Shown: positions 1 to 8,211 of the stretch, in pieces
Layout: each line of letters starts with the position of its first letter
How positions within the stretch are numbered: the first letter of the stretch is position 1
From: Hoeflea prorocentri
GTDB taxonomy: Bacteria > Pseudomonadota > Alphaproteobacteria > Rhizobiales > Rhizobiaceae
Direction: 5' to 3'
DNA: 64,000 nucleotides
NCBI RefSeq assembly: GCF_027944115.1
Contig: NZ_JAPJZI010000001.1
Location: 4,030,001-4,094,000, forward strand
Made by a program: the position numbers and the translations under genes
Notes under the pieces: model-generated
The model's database searches: none
The model's input: the letters and a program-made list of their open reading frames with translations, nothing else
What the model was told of the DNA's origin: nothing

Positions 1-1
1 G

Positions 2-883
2 CAGACACCGATCTACAAGGAACTGCTGGAACCGGGCGGCTTCAAACATACGTTGCAGATGAAGATCGAGCATCTGGGCGACAAGGGTGTCATGATCGGT
101 TTTGCACTGCCGGCGGATCCGGAGCGGGAGGCCGAAATCCACGACCCGCTCTTCAACCTGCTCAAGCTCCTTTCACCTCATGTGCTGCGAGCAACCAAGC
201 TGGCACGGGCGATTGCGCTGTCGAAACGGACCAATGAGGTTTTTGCCGGCTTTATTGACGGGATTGTGCTGCCCCTTCTTATCACCGATGGGGCCGGGAA
301 ATACCTGTTCGGCAATGCCGCCGGCCGGCGGATGATCGACCGCAATGCGCCCTTCAAGGTCGGTGCCAGCGGCATCCTGACCTTGTCCGATCCGATGGAC
401 ACCAGGGCACTCCACAACAAGCTGAAGCAGCTTGAGGCGCATCAGGCCCCGGGGGGCATGCGGCTGGAATCGGAGCCGGATCCGCTGTCGCTCATCATTA
501 CCCCTTTCCGCCCGGCTTTGCGCGAGGCCAGCGCGATTGATCGCCACCTGCTCGCGGAAGAGCGCCTTTACGCAATCGTGGTCGGCCAAACTTCGAATGA
601 CACCATTTCCAGTGCATTGCTGGAGGATGTGTTAGACCTGACGGCGCGCGAGGCCCAAGTTTGTAAAGAGCTTCTGATGGGCCGCAAGGTGCCTGAAATC
701 GCCGAAAGCTCTGGGCGCTCGCCGAAGACAATTCGCAATCAGATCCAGACCATCTACGACAAGACAGGCGTGGCATCGAACACCAGCCTGTTGGACGCGC
801 TTTTGGTGTTTCGGACCATCGGCACCTTGTTTGACGGCGAAGACGCGGATCGCGTCAAGGCCGCGCAGCGTACCCAAAAATAA
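2..883 (+). CDS. LuxR-family transcriptional regulator (5' end outside window)
   Basis: The reading frame is open from base 2, so the true start lies upstream of the window and 293 residues are visible. The C-terminal 60 or so residues form a LuxR/FixJ-type helix-turn-helix: LTAREAQVCKELL, then a recognition-helix region around SPKTIRNQI and IYDKTGV. The middle part (about nt 240-580) looks like a PAS-like sensor, for example the stretch around LPLLITDGAGKYLFGNA, but no ligand can be named. It is probably a DNA-binding activator responding to an intracellular cue. It lies upstream of, and in the same direction as, the small genes at 1058-2767, which could be targets; this is inference. An ATG at 53 is only an internal methionine. 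The protein shares its general layout with the LuxR-type regulator at 12856-13839. Confidence 0.8.
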   Translation, partial: QTPIYKELLEPGGFKHTLQMKIEHLGDKGVMIGFALPADPEREAEIHDPLFNLLKLLSPHVLRATKLARAIALSKRTNEVFAGFIDGIVLPLLITDGAGKYLFGNAAGRRMIDRNAPFKVGASGILTLSDPMDTRALHNKLKQLEAHQAPGGMRLESEPDPLSLIITPFRPALREASAIDRHLLAEERLYAIVVGQTSNDTISSALLEDVLDLTAREAQVCKELLMGRKVPEIAESSGRSPKTIRNQIQTIYDKTGVASNTSLLDALLVFRTIGTLFDGEDADRVKAAQRTQK

Positions 884-1057
884 ATCAGCTCTCTTAGGTA
901 AATTTGCTCATGTGAGCGGCGCGCAGAGCCGTCACACATGACCATGCTGTGGGGTCAGTCTTCTTTCACAGAGAAGTGCCTGCGGAAAAACGCAAGTCGC
1001 AGGAGATGAACCTGTTTCCCGCGACCGTTTGAAAATGAAAAATTGAGGGCAGAATCC

Positions 1058-1351
1058 ATGCCAAAAAATGTGATCAAAGCCGACGAAATCGATTGCCATG
1101 AGCCCGAGCCGGTGCTCTCCGGCTTTCGATCGCTCCACACGCTTGCCGCATCCAGGGGCGACGGACTTCACCCCAAACTGTTGGCGCTCGCGGAGCGCAC
1201 TGCCAACGGGGCCCTCGGGCACCCGACGAGGCAGCTGGGGTGCGATCTTTCCGGCACCTTTCTTGACCCGGATCGGTTCGCAGCCGACACGGCCAGTAAG
1301 ACAGGCGCGGCGACCATGCGACATGACCTCGTACGCGGCGAGAAGGATTAG
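1058..1351 (+). CDS. hypothetical protein, 97 aa
   Basis: This short frame begins at ATG 1058 with a purine-rich GAGGGC 8-13 bases upstream. A TTG at 1043 would add five residues but lacks that spacing. The product (MPKNVIKADEIDCHEPEP...) has no signal peptide, membrane segment or motif I recognise. It contains two cysteines and a central run of small and charged residues. It is the first of a same-strand run (1058-2767) whose members are separated by short gaps. I cannot assign a function. Reality of the gene rests on the ribosome-binding site, the codon pattern and the position in the run. Confidence 0.45.
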   Translation: MPKNVIKADEIDCHEPEPVLSGFRSLHTLAASRGDGLHPKLLALAERTANGALGHPTRQLGCDLSGTFLDPDRFAADTASKTGAATMRHDLVRGEKD

Positions 1352-1379
1352 ACGATCATCGCAGGATAGGAGAAAAAGG

Positions 1380-1658
1380 ATGTTCACACGGATCATCACA
1401 TGGAATGGAAGCGATTCCGACGCGGTACGGCCAAACATTGAAGCAAAGCGCGAACAGATCATGTCCGTTCCCGGCATAGTTTCGTGCCATGTTGCCTGGA
1501 ACGAGGATGGATCAGGAGTTACCGTCGCAGTCTACGAGTCCGAGGCCGCGGCGAGCGCCTCAGCGGCGCAAATCCAGGCGATCTGGAGCGATCTCGGTTC
1601 CCTGTTCACCGCGCCGCCCGAAACGGTGACCTATTCCGAATCGATAGAGATGCGCTGA
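1380..1658 (+). CDS. small dimeric alpha/beta-barrel (ABM-like) protein
   Basis: The start is ATG 1380, preceded by AGGAGA at the right distance. The 92-aa product has the layout of the small ferredoxin-like dimeric alpha/beta-barrel proteins (antibiotic biosynthesis monooxygenase or EthD type). A first strand FTRIITWNG is followed by a helix with REQIMSVPGIVSCHV, a strand around GVTVAVYES, a second helix AAASASAAQIQAIW, and a final strand. Such proteins are enzymes or small-ligand-binding barrels and no catalytic residue is diagnostic. It is 28 bases downstream of the 97-aa gene and upstream of a CrtA-like gene that also belongs to a dimeric-barrel superfamily. The fold assignment is by pattern only. 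Confidence 0.6.
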   Translation: MFTRIITWNGSDSDAVRPNIEAKREQIMSVPGIVSCHVAWNEDGSGVTVAVYESEAAASASAAQIQAIWSDLGSLFTAPPETVTYSESIEMR

Positions 1659-1813
1659 CGGTGCCAGGCCGGATACCGTCCTCTCACGTCTCGTGAGTCC
1701 GATAGATACCATGCAGGAGCGCATGCCAACGCGCGCCTCTTGCAAGGGATCAGGGAGACGGATGCCTGGTGTGTTTCAAAATCCAGCTGGCTTTCGCAGG
1801 AGACAGTGTTCCA

Positions 1814-2020
1814 ATGGCCTTCGCTATATGGATATCAGCTTGGTTGGTTTTCATTTTCAAGCTTGCCATCATTGCCACAGCTTCATTGGCTTTCCTGGCC
1901 ACGCTGCCTGCCCTCTTCGGCGCCGCAGCCAAGGCGTTGAGGATGCACCCAGCGCCGGGTCCAACCGCGCCGACCAGCAAGGTCCGGCATTTGCCAAGCG
2001 CAGATTCGAAGAAGGAATGA
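1814..2020 (+). CDS. small membrane protein, 68 aa
   Basis: ATG 1814 follows AGGAGA by about ten bases. The 68-aa product starts with one or two hydrophobic stretches, AIWISAWLVFIF and LAIIATASLAFLATLPALF, that together could form a hairpin or one long membrane segment. They are followed by a polar tail rich in proline, serine and lysine. The stop is three bases before the ATG of the next gene at 2024, suggesting co-translation. I do not recognise a family. It may anchor or assist the neighbouring CrtA-like protein, which is inference from proximity only. Confidence 0.45.
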   Translation: MAFAIWISAWLVFIFKLAIIATASLAFLATLPALFGAAAKALRMHPAPGPTAPTSKVRHLPSADSKKE

Positions 2021-2023
2021 AGC

Positions 2024-2767
2024 ATGTCTCATGCCGATCATGACTGGATCGTGTTTCACCGCGTCCGGTTTGCCGAACCGGTTGACGGGCTTGGCAATCC
2101 TTTCCCCGGGCCGAAGAGTGCGGCGGCCTGGCGGTTCTATCCCGCCTCGCAGCTGTCTGAAGACAATATGCGGAACTTCAACAACGATGAGTGGGGCGGC
2201 TTCGGCATCTATCCGAACCGGGAGGCGGCCCAGGCGGTGTTTGACGTACCCGAGGCGCATCTTTCATTCCTGGCCGACCCGGTCGAAGCCTATCATGCCC
2301 TCATTGCACCCTATGCTCATCATGGCGAGGTCAACTGGCGCGGCGAAACCCTGGCGAACGATACGTTTGCAGTCGCAAAGGAAGACCCGGGAGGTCCGCT
2401 TGTCGTATTCACCTCTGCCGGGTTTGAAGGCCGCGGGCCGGAGGATGCGGAACGGATCGTGGCGTTCCTGCACGGGGTCTATGCCGTGCAAGACTACTAT
2501 GCAGGACTGCCGGGCAACATTCGCCAGGCGGTCTATAGCGGCGTGGGCGTCGATGGCGGCGACGGGATCACCGTGTCGCTTTGGCAAAACGATGCCGCAA
2601 TGATGCAAGCTGCCTACAAGCCCGGCGAGCATCGCGGCCAGATGGATAACCACAAAAAGACAAGCCGTATGGACCGAAGCTCTTTCACGCGCGCGCGCAT
2701 CATCGCCAGCAAGGGTTCCTGGAAGGGATGCAACCCTGTCTCGGAAATCGAAAGAGTGGCTGTTTAG
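2024..2767 (+). CDS. CrtA (spheroidene monooxygenase)-superfamily-like protein
   Basis: This is a 247-aa cytosolic protein with ATG 2024 and GAAGGA just upstream. The C-terminal third carries the pattern I associate with CrtA-type proteins: a strand ITVSLW, a helix with MMQAAYKPGEHR, then FTRARIIASKGSW followed by G..PV. In purple bacteria CrtA inserts a keto group into spheroidene. Here there are no other carotenoid genes nearby, so that reaction should not be assumed. The N-terminal region (HDWIVFHRVRFAEPVDGLGN) looks like the first strand of a second barrel domain. It closes the small-gene run and may be co-transcribed with the ABM-like gene and the small membrane protein. Substrate unknown. 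Confidence 0.6.
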   Translation: MSHADHDWIVFHRVRFAEPVDGLGNPFPGPKSAAAWRFYPASQLSEDNMRNFNNDEWGGFGIYPNREAAQAVFDVPEAHLSFLADPVEAYHALIAPYAHHGEVNWRGETLANDTFAVAKEDPGGPLVVFTSAGFEGRGPEDAERIVAFLHGVYAVQDYYAGLPGNIRQAVYSGVGVDGGDGITVSLWQNDAAMMQAAYKPGEHRGQMDNHKKTSRMDRSSFTRARIIASKGSWKGCNPVSEIERVAV

Positions 2768-2968
2768 TCGCAGCGACGGTCAAAGATCCATGTCACCCGT
2801 ATGCTGTTTTGCAGATACGGCCCGATCCGGCGAAATCGCCCCGGTCTATCCGGCAGGCGAATGCAGAAGCGGTTTTTTTGATCGTTGAGGGCACTCGAGG
2901 AACTTCCTGCTGCGCGGGAGAGCCCTTGGGTCAAGGGTCCCGCCGGCAACGTGCATCGCATGCAGCGC

Positions 2969-3973
2969 CTATAGCCGAACCATCAGCTTGCCGGAGTTCT
3001 GCCCCGCATAGAGCCGTGCAATTGCGCCTGGAGCCTGTTCGATCCCGTCCAGAAACTCCTCGCGATAATTGAGCTGACCTTCTTGCACCCATTGTCCCAG
3101 ATCGGCCCGCGCGCGCTCATAGCCATCAACCCAGTCGAAGACCAGAATGCCCTGCACGGTGGCGCGTTTGGTGAGGATATGGCGTTCCATCCGCTCGCCC
3201 TGAGGCCACGGGTCCCAACTCGCAGTCGCTGCCGTACCGCAGACCACCACACGGGCCTTGACGTTAAGCTGCCGGTAGACCGTGTCTGAGATCGCTCCGC
3301 CTGTATTGTCAAAATAGACGTCGATCCCCTCCGGGCTGGCCTCTGCCAGCGCCGCGCCCAGGTCGCCCTCGCGGTAAGACACCGCGGCGTCATAGCCAAA
3401 CTCGTCACGGCATTGCGCCCGCTTTTCTTCACTGGAGGTGATGGCGACCGTGCGACACCCCTTGATCCTGGCGATCTGACCGACGGCGCTGCCCACGGCC
3501 CCGGCAGCCGTTGAGACGACAACGGTTTCACCTTGCTTTGGGCGTCCCGCCTCCAGCAGTCCGAAATAAGCGGTAATCCCGTTCAACCCGAGAATGCCCA
3601 GTGACAGGGACGCCGGTCCGGATGCGTGATCATGCGTGAACCAGATATTATCCTTATGCGCAACGGCATAGTCCTGCCAGCCGAACATCCCGCATACCAG
3701 CGTGCCTTCCGGGTAATTCGCGTTCCTTGAGGCGACAACCTCCCCAACGGCAATCGAGCGCATTACGCTGTTAAGCGGCACCGGCTCGGAATAGTTCGCT
3801 ACCGCGCTCACCCAGCCCCTCATGGCCGGGTCGATGCTCAGGAACCGGTTTTTGACCAATACCTCGCCATCACCCGGCTCAGGGATATCGCCATCCCTCA
3901 ACGAAAAATGCCCGGCTTGCGGGATGGCCTCAGGTCTGGAGGTCAGGATAACTTGCCGGTTTGTTTTTGCCAT
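2969..3973 (-). CDS. NADPH-dependent CurA/LTB4DH-type oxidoreductase (MDR superfamily)
   Basis: This 334-aa zinc-independent medium-chain dehydrogenase/reductase resembles E. coli CurA and leukotriene B4 12-hydroxydehydrogenases. The N-terminal GroES-like domain has the family-typical IDPAMRGW. A Rossmann domain follows with the dinucleotide-binding AAGAVGSAVGQIARIKG. No zinc-ligand cysteine cluster is seen, consistent with the family. Members reduce the carbon-carbon double bond of enones and enals using NADPH, and the physiological substrate here is unknown. It is a single gene convergent with the CrtA-like gene and separated from it by about 200 bases without a visible gene. ATG 3973 gives the expected N-terminus. 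Confidence 0.88.
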   Translation of the reverse strand: MAKTNRQVILTSRPEAIPQAGHFSLRDGDIPEPGDGEVLVKNRFLSIDPAMRGWVSAVANYSEPVPLNSVMRSIAVGEVVASRNANYPEGTLVCGMFGWQDYAVAHKDNIWFTHDHASGPASLSLGILGLNGITAYFGLLEAGRPKQGETVVVSTAAGAVGSAVGQIARIKGCRTVAITSSEEKRAQCRDEFGYDAAVSYREGDLGAALAEASPEGIDVYFDNTGGAISDTVYRQLNVKARVVVCGTAATASWDPWPQGERMERHILTKRATVQGILVFDWVDGYERARADLGQWVQEGQLNYREEFLDGIEQAPGAIARLYAGQNSGKLMVRL

Positions 3974-4178
3974 GGAATCGTCCCGCTCACTGTCGCTCGA
4001 CCGATGCTATCTTCGGCGAAAACCGACCGCAAGGGAGGTCCCGGCAGCTTTGAGGACTGCCATTGTGGTTATTGGATCGAAGCCGGTATCGGCTATGCGG
4101 ACTTTGTGGTCCTTGGCTCTTGACCGTCTAAGGCCACAAACGGGCCGGAAAGCGGCCACTGGTTGCTATAGAAATCTC

Positions 4179-4925
4179 TTAAACTCTAGCGGCGAAGACG
4201 ACAGTGGTTATCAGACCAATGACCACGATAGTGGCTCTGACGGTATCCTCAGAAAGAAATCTAGCCAGAAGCGCTCCACAATATCCGCCAACAGTTGCCG
4301 CGATCATCATTATGATCGCTTGCGGCCAGTGGACAATGCCGGCCAATGCGAACGTGGCAACGGATGCAGCAGACAAACAAAATGACATGGCATTCTTCAA
4401 CCCGTTCATCTGATTGATATCGCGCAGACCGAGTATCGAAAACACAGCCATGAGAACTATGCCCAAACCTCCATTGAAGTAACCACCATAGGTAGAAACC
4501 ATCAAAACCAACATGTTTCCTGACATACCCTGCGCTTTGAAGTGTCGCTCTGTCCATGTTGCAATCCGCCTGCCAAAAGCAAACAGAAGCGTGGCAAAGC
4601 CGAGCAACCAAGGCACAATGAATGAGAAGACAGCTTCCGGCGTGACCAGCAACAAGAGCGAACCTGCGACACCGCCCACCACGGACAGGCCCAACAAAAC
4701 CGCCAATACATCTCCGCGCATCGTTCGCAGTTCGGAGGTGAAGCCGAGTGCGCCACTCAAATAGCCAGGAAAAACGGCCACCGCGCTGGTTGCGTTCGCC
4801 GCGATGGTGGGCACTCCCGCAAAGACCAGCGCCGGGAATGTTAAGAAACTGCCGCCACCAGCAATCGCGTTCAGACCACCTGCGAGAAACGCAGCTACAC
4901 TGATGAGTAAAGTATCAAACATCAC
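4179..4925 (-). CDS. TauE/SafE-family membrane exporter
   Basis: This is a 248-aa integral membrane protein with about eight hydrophobic segments. The family-typical N-terminal GGLNAIAGGGSFLTFPAL contains the glycine-rich loop conserved in TauE/SafE proteins. Family members export sulfite, sulfoacetate or other small anions. It is the last gene of the five-gene minus-strand operon tctC-tctB-tctA-peptidase-exporter and begins six bases after the peptidase stop. The setting suggests it removes an anionic product released from the imported substrate, but the anion is not determined by sequence. Confidence 0.87.
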   Translation of the reverse strand: MMFDTLLISVAAFLAGGLNAIAGGGSFLTFPALVFAGVPTIAANATSAVAVFPGYLSGALGFTSELRTMRGDVLAVLLGLSVVGGVAGSLLLLVTPEAVFSFIVPWLLGFATLLFAFGRRIATWTERHFKAQGMSGNMLVLMVSTYGGYFNGGLGIVLMAVFSILGLRDINQMNGLKNAMSFCLSAASVATFALAGIVHWPQAIIMMIAATVGGYCGALLARFLSEDTVRATIVVIGLITTVVFAARV

Positions 4926-4930
4926 AGACT

Positions 4931-6184
4931 TCAGGATGCTTCCTGGCTGGCTTTGTGCTTACCTGTCTGTCTTAGGGACATGGATTGGATCAAGGCATGG
5001 GTCAGCTTGAGCGCAGCCACGAGATCTTCTTGGGCAACCTGAGCTCTCATGTCGGCCTCAGTCAGTACGTGGCGCAAACGGCTGTCTGCGTCACCAAAAC
5101 CGGCGATCAACCGCATGGCCGGGATACCGGCAACAGCAAAATTATAATGGTCTGAATTTTTCAACAGCGGCTCATGAACACAGACCGGTATCTCACTTTG
5201 CGCAGCACAGCGCTCCGCCTCTTCTTTCAGCTCGGCAAATGCACTGGTCATCGCACCGAAACGGGTGCTGCCGCCAACGCAGTCGAGGTTGAACACCGCA
5301 CGTATTGCGGCGCGCTTCTCCAGAGAGAGTTTGTCGACATAGGCTTTTGATCCACACAGCCCAAACTCTTCAGCGGAGAAGATCAAAATCCGAACCGTAT
5401 GCGGAAAGTTGGCCACTGTGCACAGCTCTTTGGCCAGAGCCATGATAACTGCAACGCCGGATGCATTATCCATCGCATTTTCAGATGATTCGTGCCCATC
5501 GAGATGGGCACAGACAATGATCTCCTCCGTCGAAAACTCTGGATCAGTCCCCTTTATGGACCAGTCGATTGTTCTGGTTGATGCAGGCGTATGAGCGCTC
5601 TTCATATGGAACTGAACATGTTTGCCTGATTGAGCGGCAGAGCGGAGTGCGTCGCCCGTGAAAGCGCTGACCCCAAAACCTGGCACTGTGCCATGGACAC
5701 TTCCCGATACTCTGCCGGTGGCTGCATCCGGATTGGCTATAATAAATGCGGTCGCTCCAAGCGCTTGCGCGCACTCATATTTCTTCATCCGGTGAACGTG
5801 GTCAGGAGCGAACATGAATTCATGGGTTACAACAACTGCCTTGCCAGCGATTGACGCGCGCAATGCGTTCAGTTCCTCTGGTGTACCCCGTCCCGCGTCA
5901 ACCACCTGCACGCGTGCGCTGTGGTTAGAAAAGGATCCGCTTCGTGGAAGCGCAAATGCATCAAAGCGTTTGTTGTCAATCTCGATCCAGCAGTCTGAAG
6001 AAGACCAACCAGGATAGGAAACACGATGCGTAACCACTTCACCGCAGGGTAGGTTCGAGAAGTAGCCTTCCACATAGTCCAACGCATCAGCCTCACTTTT
6101 GCTTCCGCTGAGACGGCTGCCGAAGTCGCAGATTGCATGGAACATGGACATCAAGTTCATCTGTTTTGAATGTTGCATGAGCAT
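4931..6184 (-). CDS. M28-family zinc metallopeptidase/aminohydrolase
   Basis: This 417-aa hydrolase has the di-zinc ligand set of the M28 family in order: AHLDGHE (His and Asp), DNASGVAV (bridging Asp), SAEEFGLCGS (catalytic and ligand Glu), NLDCVGG (Asp) and a late KNSDHYNF (His). The segment at about 90-200 looks like an inserted PA-type lid, e.g. GKAVVVTHEF. There is no obvious signal peptide, so it is probably cytoplasmic. Several Met codons crowd the N-terminus (1, 3, 9, 12, 14) and no strong ribosome-binding site decides between them. It lies between tctA (gap 4) and the exporter gene (gap 5), so it probably cleaves an amide or peptide bond in the compound imported by TctABC. Confidence 0.82.
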   Translation of the reverse strand: MLMQHSKQMNLMSMFHAICDFGSRLSGSKSEADALDYVEGYFSNLPCGEVVTHRVSYPGWSSSDCWIEIDNKRFDAFALPRSGSFSNHSARVQVVDAGRGTPEELNALRASIAGKAVVVTHEFMFAPDHVHRMKKYECAQALGATAFIIANPDAATGRVSGSVHGTVPGFGVSAFTGDALRSAAQSGKHVQFHMKSAHTPASTRTIDWSIKGTDPEFSTEEIIVCAHLDGHESSENAMDNASGVAVIMALAKELCTVANFPHTVRILIFSAEEFGLCGSKAYVDKLSLEKRAAIRAVFNLDCVGGSTRFGAMTSAFAELKEEAERCAAQSEIPVCVHEPLLKNSDHYNFAVAGIPAMRLIAGFGDADSRLRHVLTEADMRAQVAQEDLVAALKLTHALIQSMSLRQTGKHKASQEAS

Positions 6185-6188
6185 CCAA

Positions 6189-7670
6189 CTAGAATTTGCG
6201 CTTCATGGCTTTGACAATGGGAAACACCGACACAATCAAAGCAAATGCGAACAGCGCAAGCGGAGTTGGCTCGGAATACAACGGCGACCAGTCTCCAGCG
6301 GTTATTTGAAGTCCGGTACGCAGCTTTGCCTCTGCAATCGGCCCGAGAACAAAAGCAATGGCAAAGGGCGCCAATGGATAGTCCAACCATTCCATCAACA
6401 CGCCCAGCCCCCCGAAGGCCAGCATGACCCACAATGACATGGCCGTACCTTCAAGTGCATAAGCACCAATAACGCTGGCAACGATGATGATCGGCAACAA
6501 AAGATAAAGTGGCACTCTCGCAAGCATTGCCAGCCAACGGGCACCTGTCAGAACAAAAAAGGCCATAGCGAGTGTGGCAATGATGTAGGTCGCGATCAGG
6601 CCGTAGGCCAAATCACCACTGTTGACGAACAACATCGGTCCTGGCTGGATCGCGTGAATGGTCAAGGCTGTGAGCAGCAGCACGTCAACCAAACTGCCCG
6701 GCACTCCCAAGGCAAGAGTCGGAATCAAAGCGCCGCCAACAGCTGCATTGTTGGCAGTCTCAGACGCGACAATCCCTTCCTCGGCGCCTTTGCCGAATAT
6801 TTCCGGATTCTTGGAAAAGTTGCGCGCCAGAGTATAGGAGACCACAGAAGCGATATTGGAGCCTATACCCGGCAGAATTCCGACGCCTGTACCGATAGCC
6901 GAACTGCGGATCAGATTGCTTCCGTGCGTCTTCAGATCCTGCAAGCTCAAATTGGCGCCATGGGTGTCCTGCGCCAGTTTTACAGACTTCTTCAGGTGTG
7001 TGCCTCGTACGATGTCACTCAAGACCGCGCCAAAGGCGAACATGCCGACAAAGAAGGGCATGATTTGAATACCTGCGTTCAGCTCCACCATGCCGAATGT
7101 CATGCGCGCTTGTGCCGACGAAGGATCAATACCAGGCAGGGCCAGCAAAAAACCCAAAGCCGCCGCAAGAAGTCCCTTCAAAAGCGCTTTCTCGCTCAGC
7201 GTGACAACAAACGCCAGCGCCAAAATCACCAGGGCAAAATAGTCAAAAGGTGTAAACCGGGTCGCCCAAAGGGAGATTGGTTCGGAAAGCACAGCGAGAA
7301 CAAGCCACGACAACACACCGCCTAAAAGTGATGCCCCAACCGAAAGCGCAATGGCGCGTCGCGCCTTGCCCTGTTGCGCCATGGGGTAACCGTCCAGCAT
7401 TGTCATTAGATTGGAAACGGTGCCCGGCATACGGAGCATAACCGCGGTGATCAATCCGCCGGAAACGCTGCCGACATACACGCCAACAATTGAAGCCACT
7501 GCGTGAAAGGGTTGCATCTGGAACGTCACCGGCAGGAGCAACGCAATCAACATGGCTCCGGTCAGACCCGGGATAGCCCCGACAATGATGCCGACAAGAA
7601 CACCGGCCAATGTCAACGCAAGAGAAATGGGCTCAACAGCAAGCACAAAGCCCTGAAGAAGATCTGACAT
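6189..7670 (-). CDS. tctA: tripartite tricarboxylate transporter, large membrane subunit TctA
   Basis: This 493-aa polytopic membrane protein has the TctA signature features. The N-terminal GVLVGIIVGAIPGLTGAM loop is present. A conserved central GTGVGILPGIGSNIASVVSY segment is followed by ANNAAVGGALIPTLALGVPGS. About twelve hydrophobic segments are visible. With TctB and the periplasmic TctC it forms a secondary, ion-driven uptake system for carboxylate-type solutes. The length is typical of the family. It is two bases downstream of tctB and four bases upstream of the M28 peptidase gene, which ties transport to hydrolysis. The family does not define the substrate. Confidence 0.95.
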   Translation of the reverse strand: MSDLLQGFVLAVEPISLALTLAGVLVGIIVGAIPGLTGAMLIALLLPVTFQMQPFHAVASIVGVYVGSVSGGLITAVMLRMPGTVSNLMTMLDGYPMAQQGKARRAIALSVGASLLGGVLSWLVLAVLSEPISLWATRFTPFDYFALVILALAFVVTLSEKALLKGLLAAALGFLLALPGIDPSSAQARMTFGMVELNAGIQIMPFFVGMFAFGAVLSDIVRGTHLKKSVKLAQDTHGANLSLQDLKTHGSNLIRSSAIGTGVGILPGIGSNIASVVSYTLARNFSKNPEIFGKGAEEGIVASETANNAAVGGALIPTLALGVPGSLVDVLLLTALTIHAIQPGPMLFVNSGDLAYGLIATYIIATLAMAFFVLTGARWLAMLARVPLYLLLPIIIVASVIGAYALEGTAMSLWVMLAFGGLGVLMEWLDYPLAPFAIAFVLGPIAEAKLRTGLQITAGDWSPLYSEPTPLALFAFALIVSVFPIVKAMKRKF

Positions 7671-7672
7671 TT

Positions 7673-8200
7673 TCAGAAACCGGGAAGGGGAAGCGGCAGG
7701 AGTTCGGTAAACACAAAAGCGCAGCCGCCACCGACGCCAATTGAAAGGCCAAATATCAAAAGCCAGTTGCGTTTTCCGACAGGCGCCAATACCGCCATAC
7801 AGCTGAACAGCACAAAGCTTGTCGATATAGCATAAGGCACCAGTGAAAAGACGATGGTGAGGACATAGAGAAAGCTGGCAAGAGCAACCAATAACAACTG
7901 AAATAGTCTCGATTTTTCACCGCTGTAATCGTCGTCCTGCTGAGTGGCGCGGCCGTGGTCTTCACGTTGCAAGAAGTGTTCCGGCTGGTTGCTTCTAATC
8001 AGCGTGGCGGCTGAGCGCAGCATAAGAATAGCCGAAAGAGCAAGTACCAACCAACACAAGATCGACGGAACACTTGACGATGCTAGGAAGTCGAAAGGCG
8101 ATTTCCTGATCGTGCTCAGATCGCTGAGCAACACCACCGAAAGGAGGATTAGGAAACCGCAAAACACAATGTTTGCAATCTCCTTTGTCACATCTGACAT
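7673..8200 (-). CDS. tctB: tripartite tricarboxylate transporter, small membrane subunit TctB
   Basis: This 175-aa protein has four hydrophobic segments, including IVFCGFLILLSVVLLS and LLVALASFLYVLTIVFSL, with a charged central loop, as in TctB proteins. TctB is poorly conserved in sequence and is recognised mainly by size, topology and position between tctC and tctA. ATG 8200 is preferred; a GTG at 8206 would add two residues. The gap from the tctC stop is about eleven bases. It probably stabilises TctA in the membrane. Confidence 0.85.
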   Translation of the reverse strand: MSDVTKEIANIVFCGFLILLSVVLLSDLSTIRKSPFDFLASSSVPSILCWLVLALSAILMLRSAATLIRSNQPEHFLQREDHGRATQQDDDYSGEKSRLFQLLLVALASFLYVLTIVFSLVPYAISTSFVLFSCMAVLAPVGKRNWLLIFGLSIGVGGGCAFVFTELLPLPLPGF

Positions 8201-8211
8201 GAACACCGGTT

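Noticed and set aside
906-917. Short inverted repeat GCTCA-TG-TGAGC after the first LuxR gene
   Set aside because: Only 5 bp per arm and no T-run; too weak to call a terminator.
932-1477. Minus-strand frame of 181 codons across the small orphan genes
   Set aside because: No motif or ribosome-binding site was seen, while the plus-strand frames have well-placed ones; still, this is the least certain of the rejected frames.
2860-2890. T-run after the CrtA-like gene as a possible terminator
   Set aside because: No contiguous stable stem precedes the run of T.
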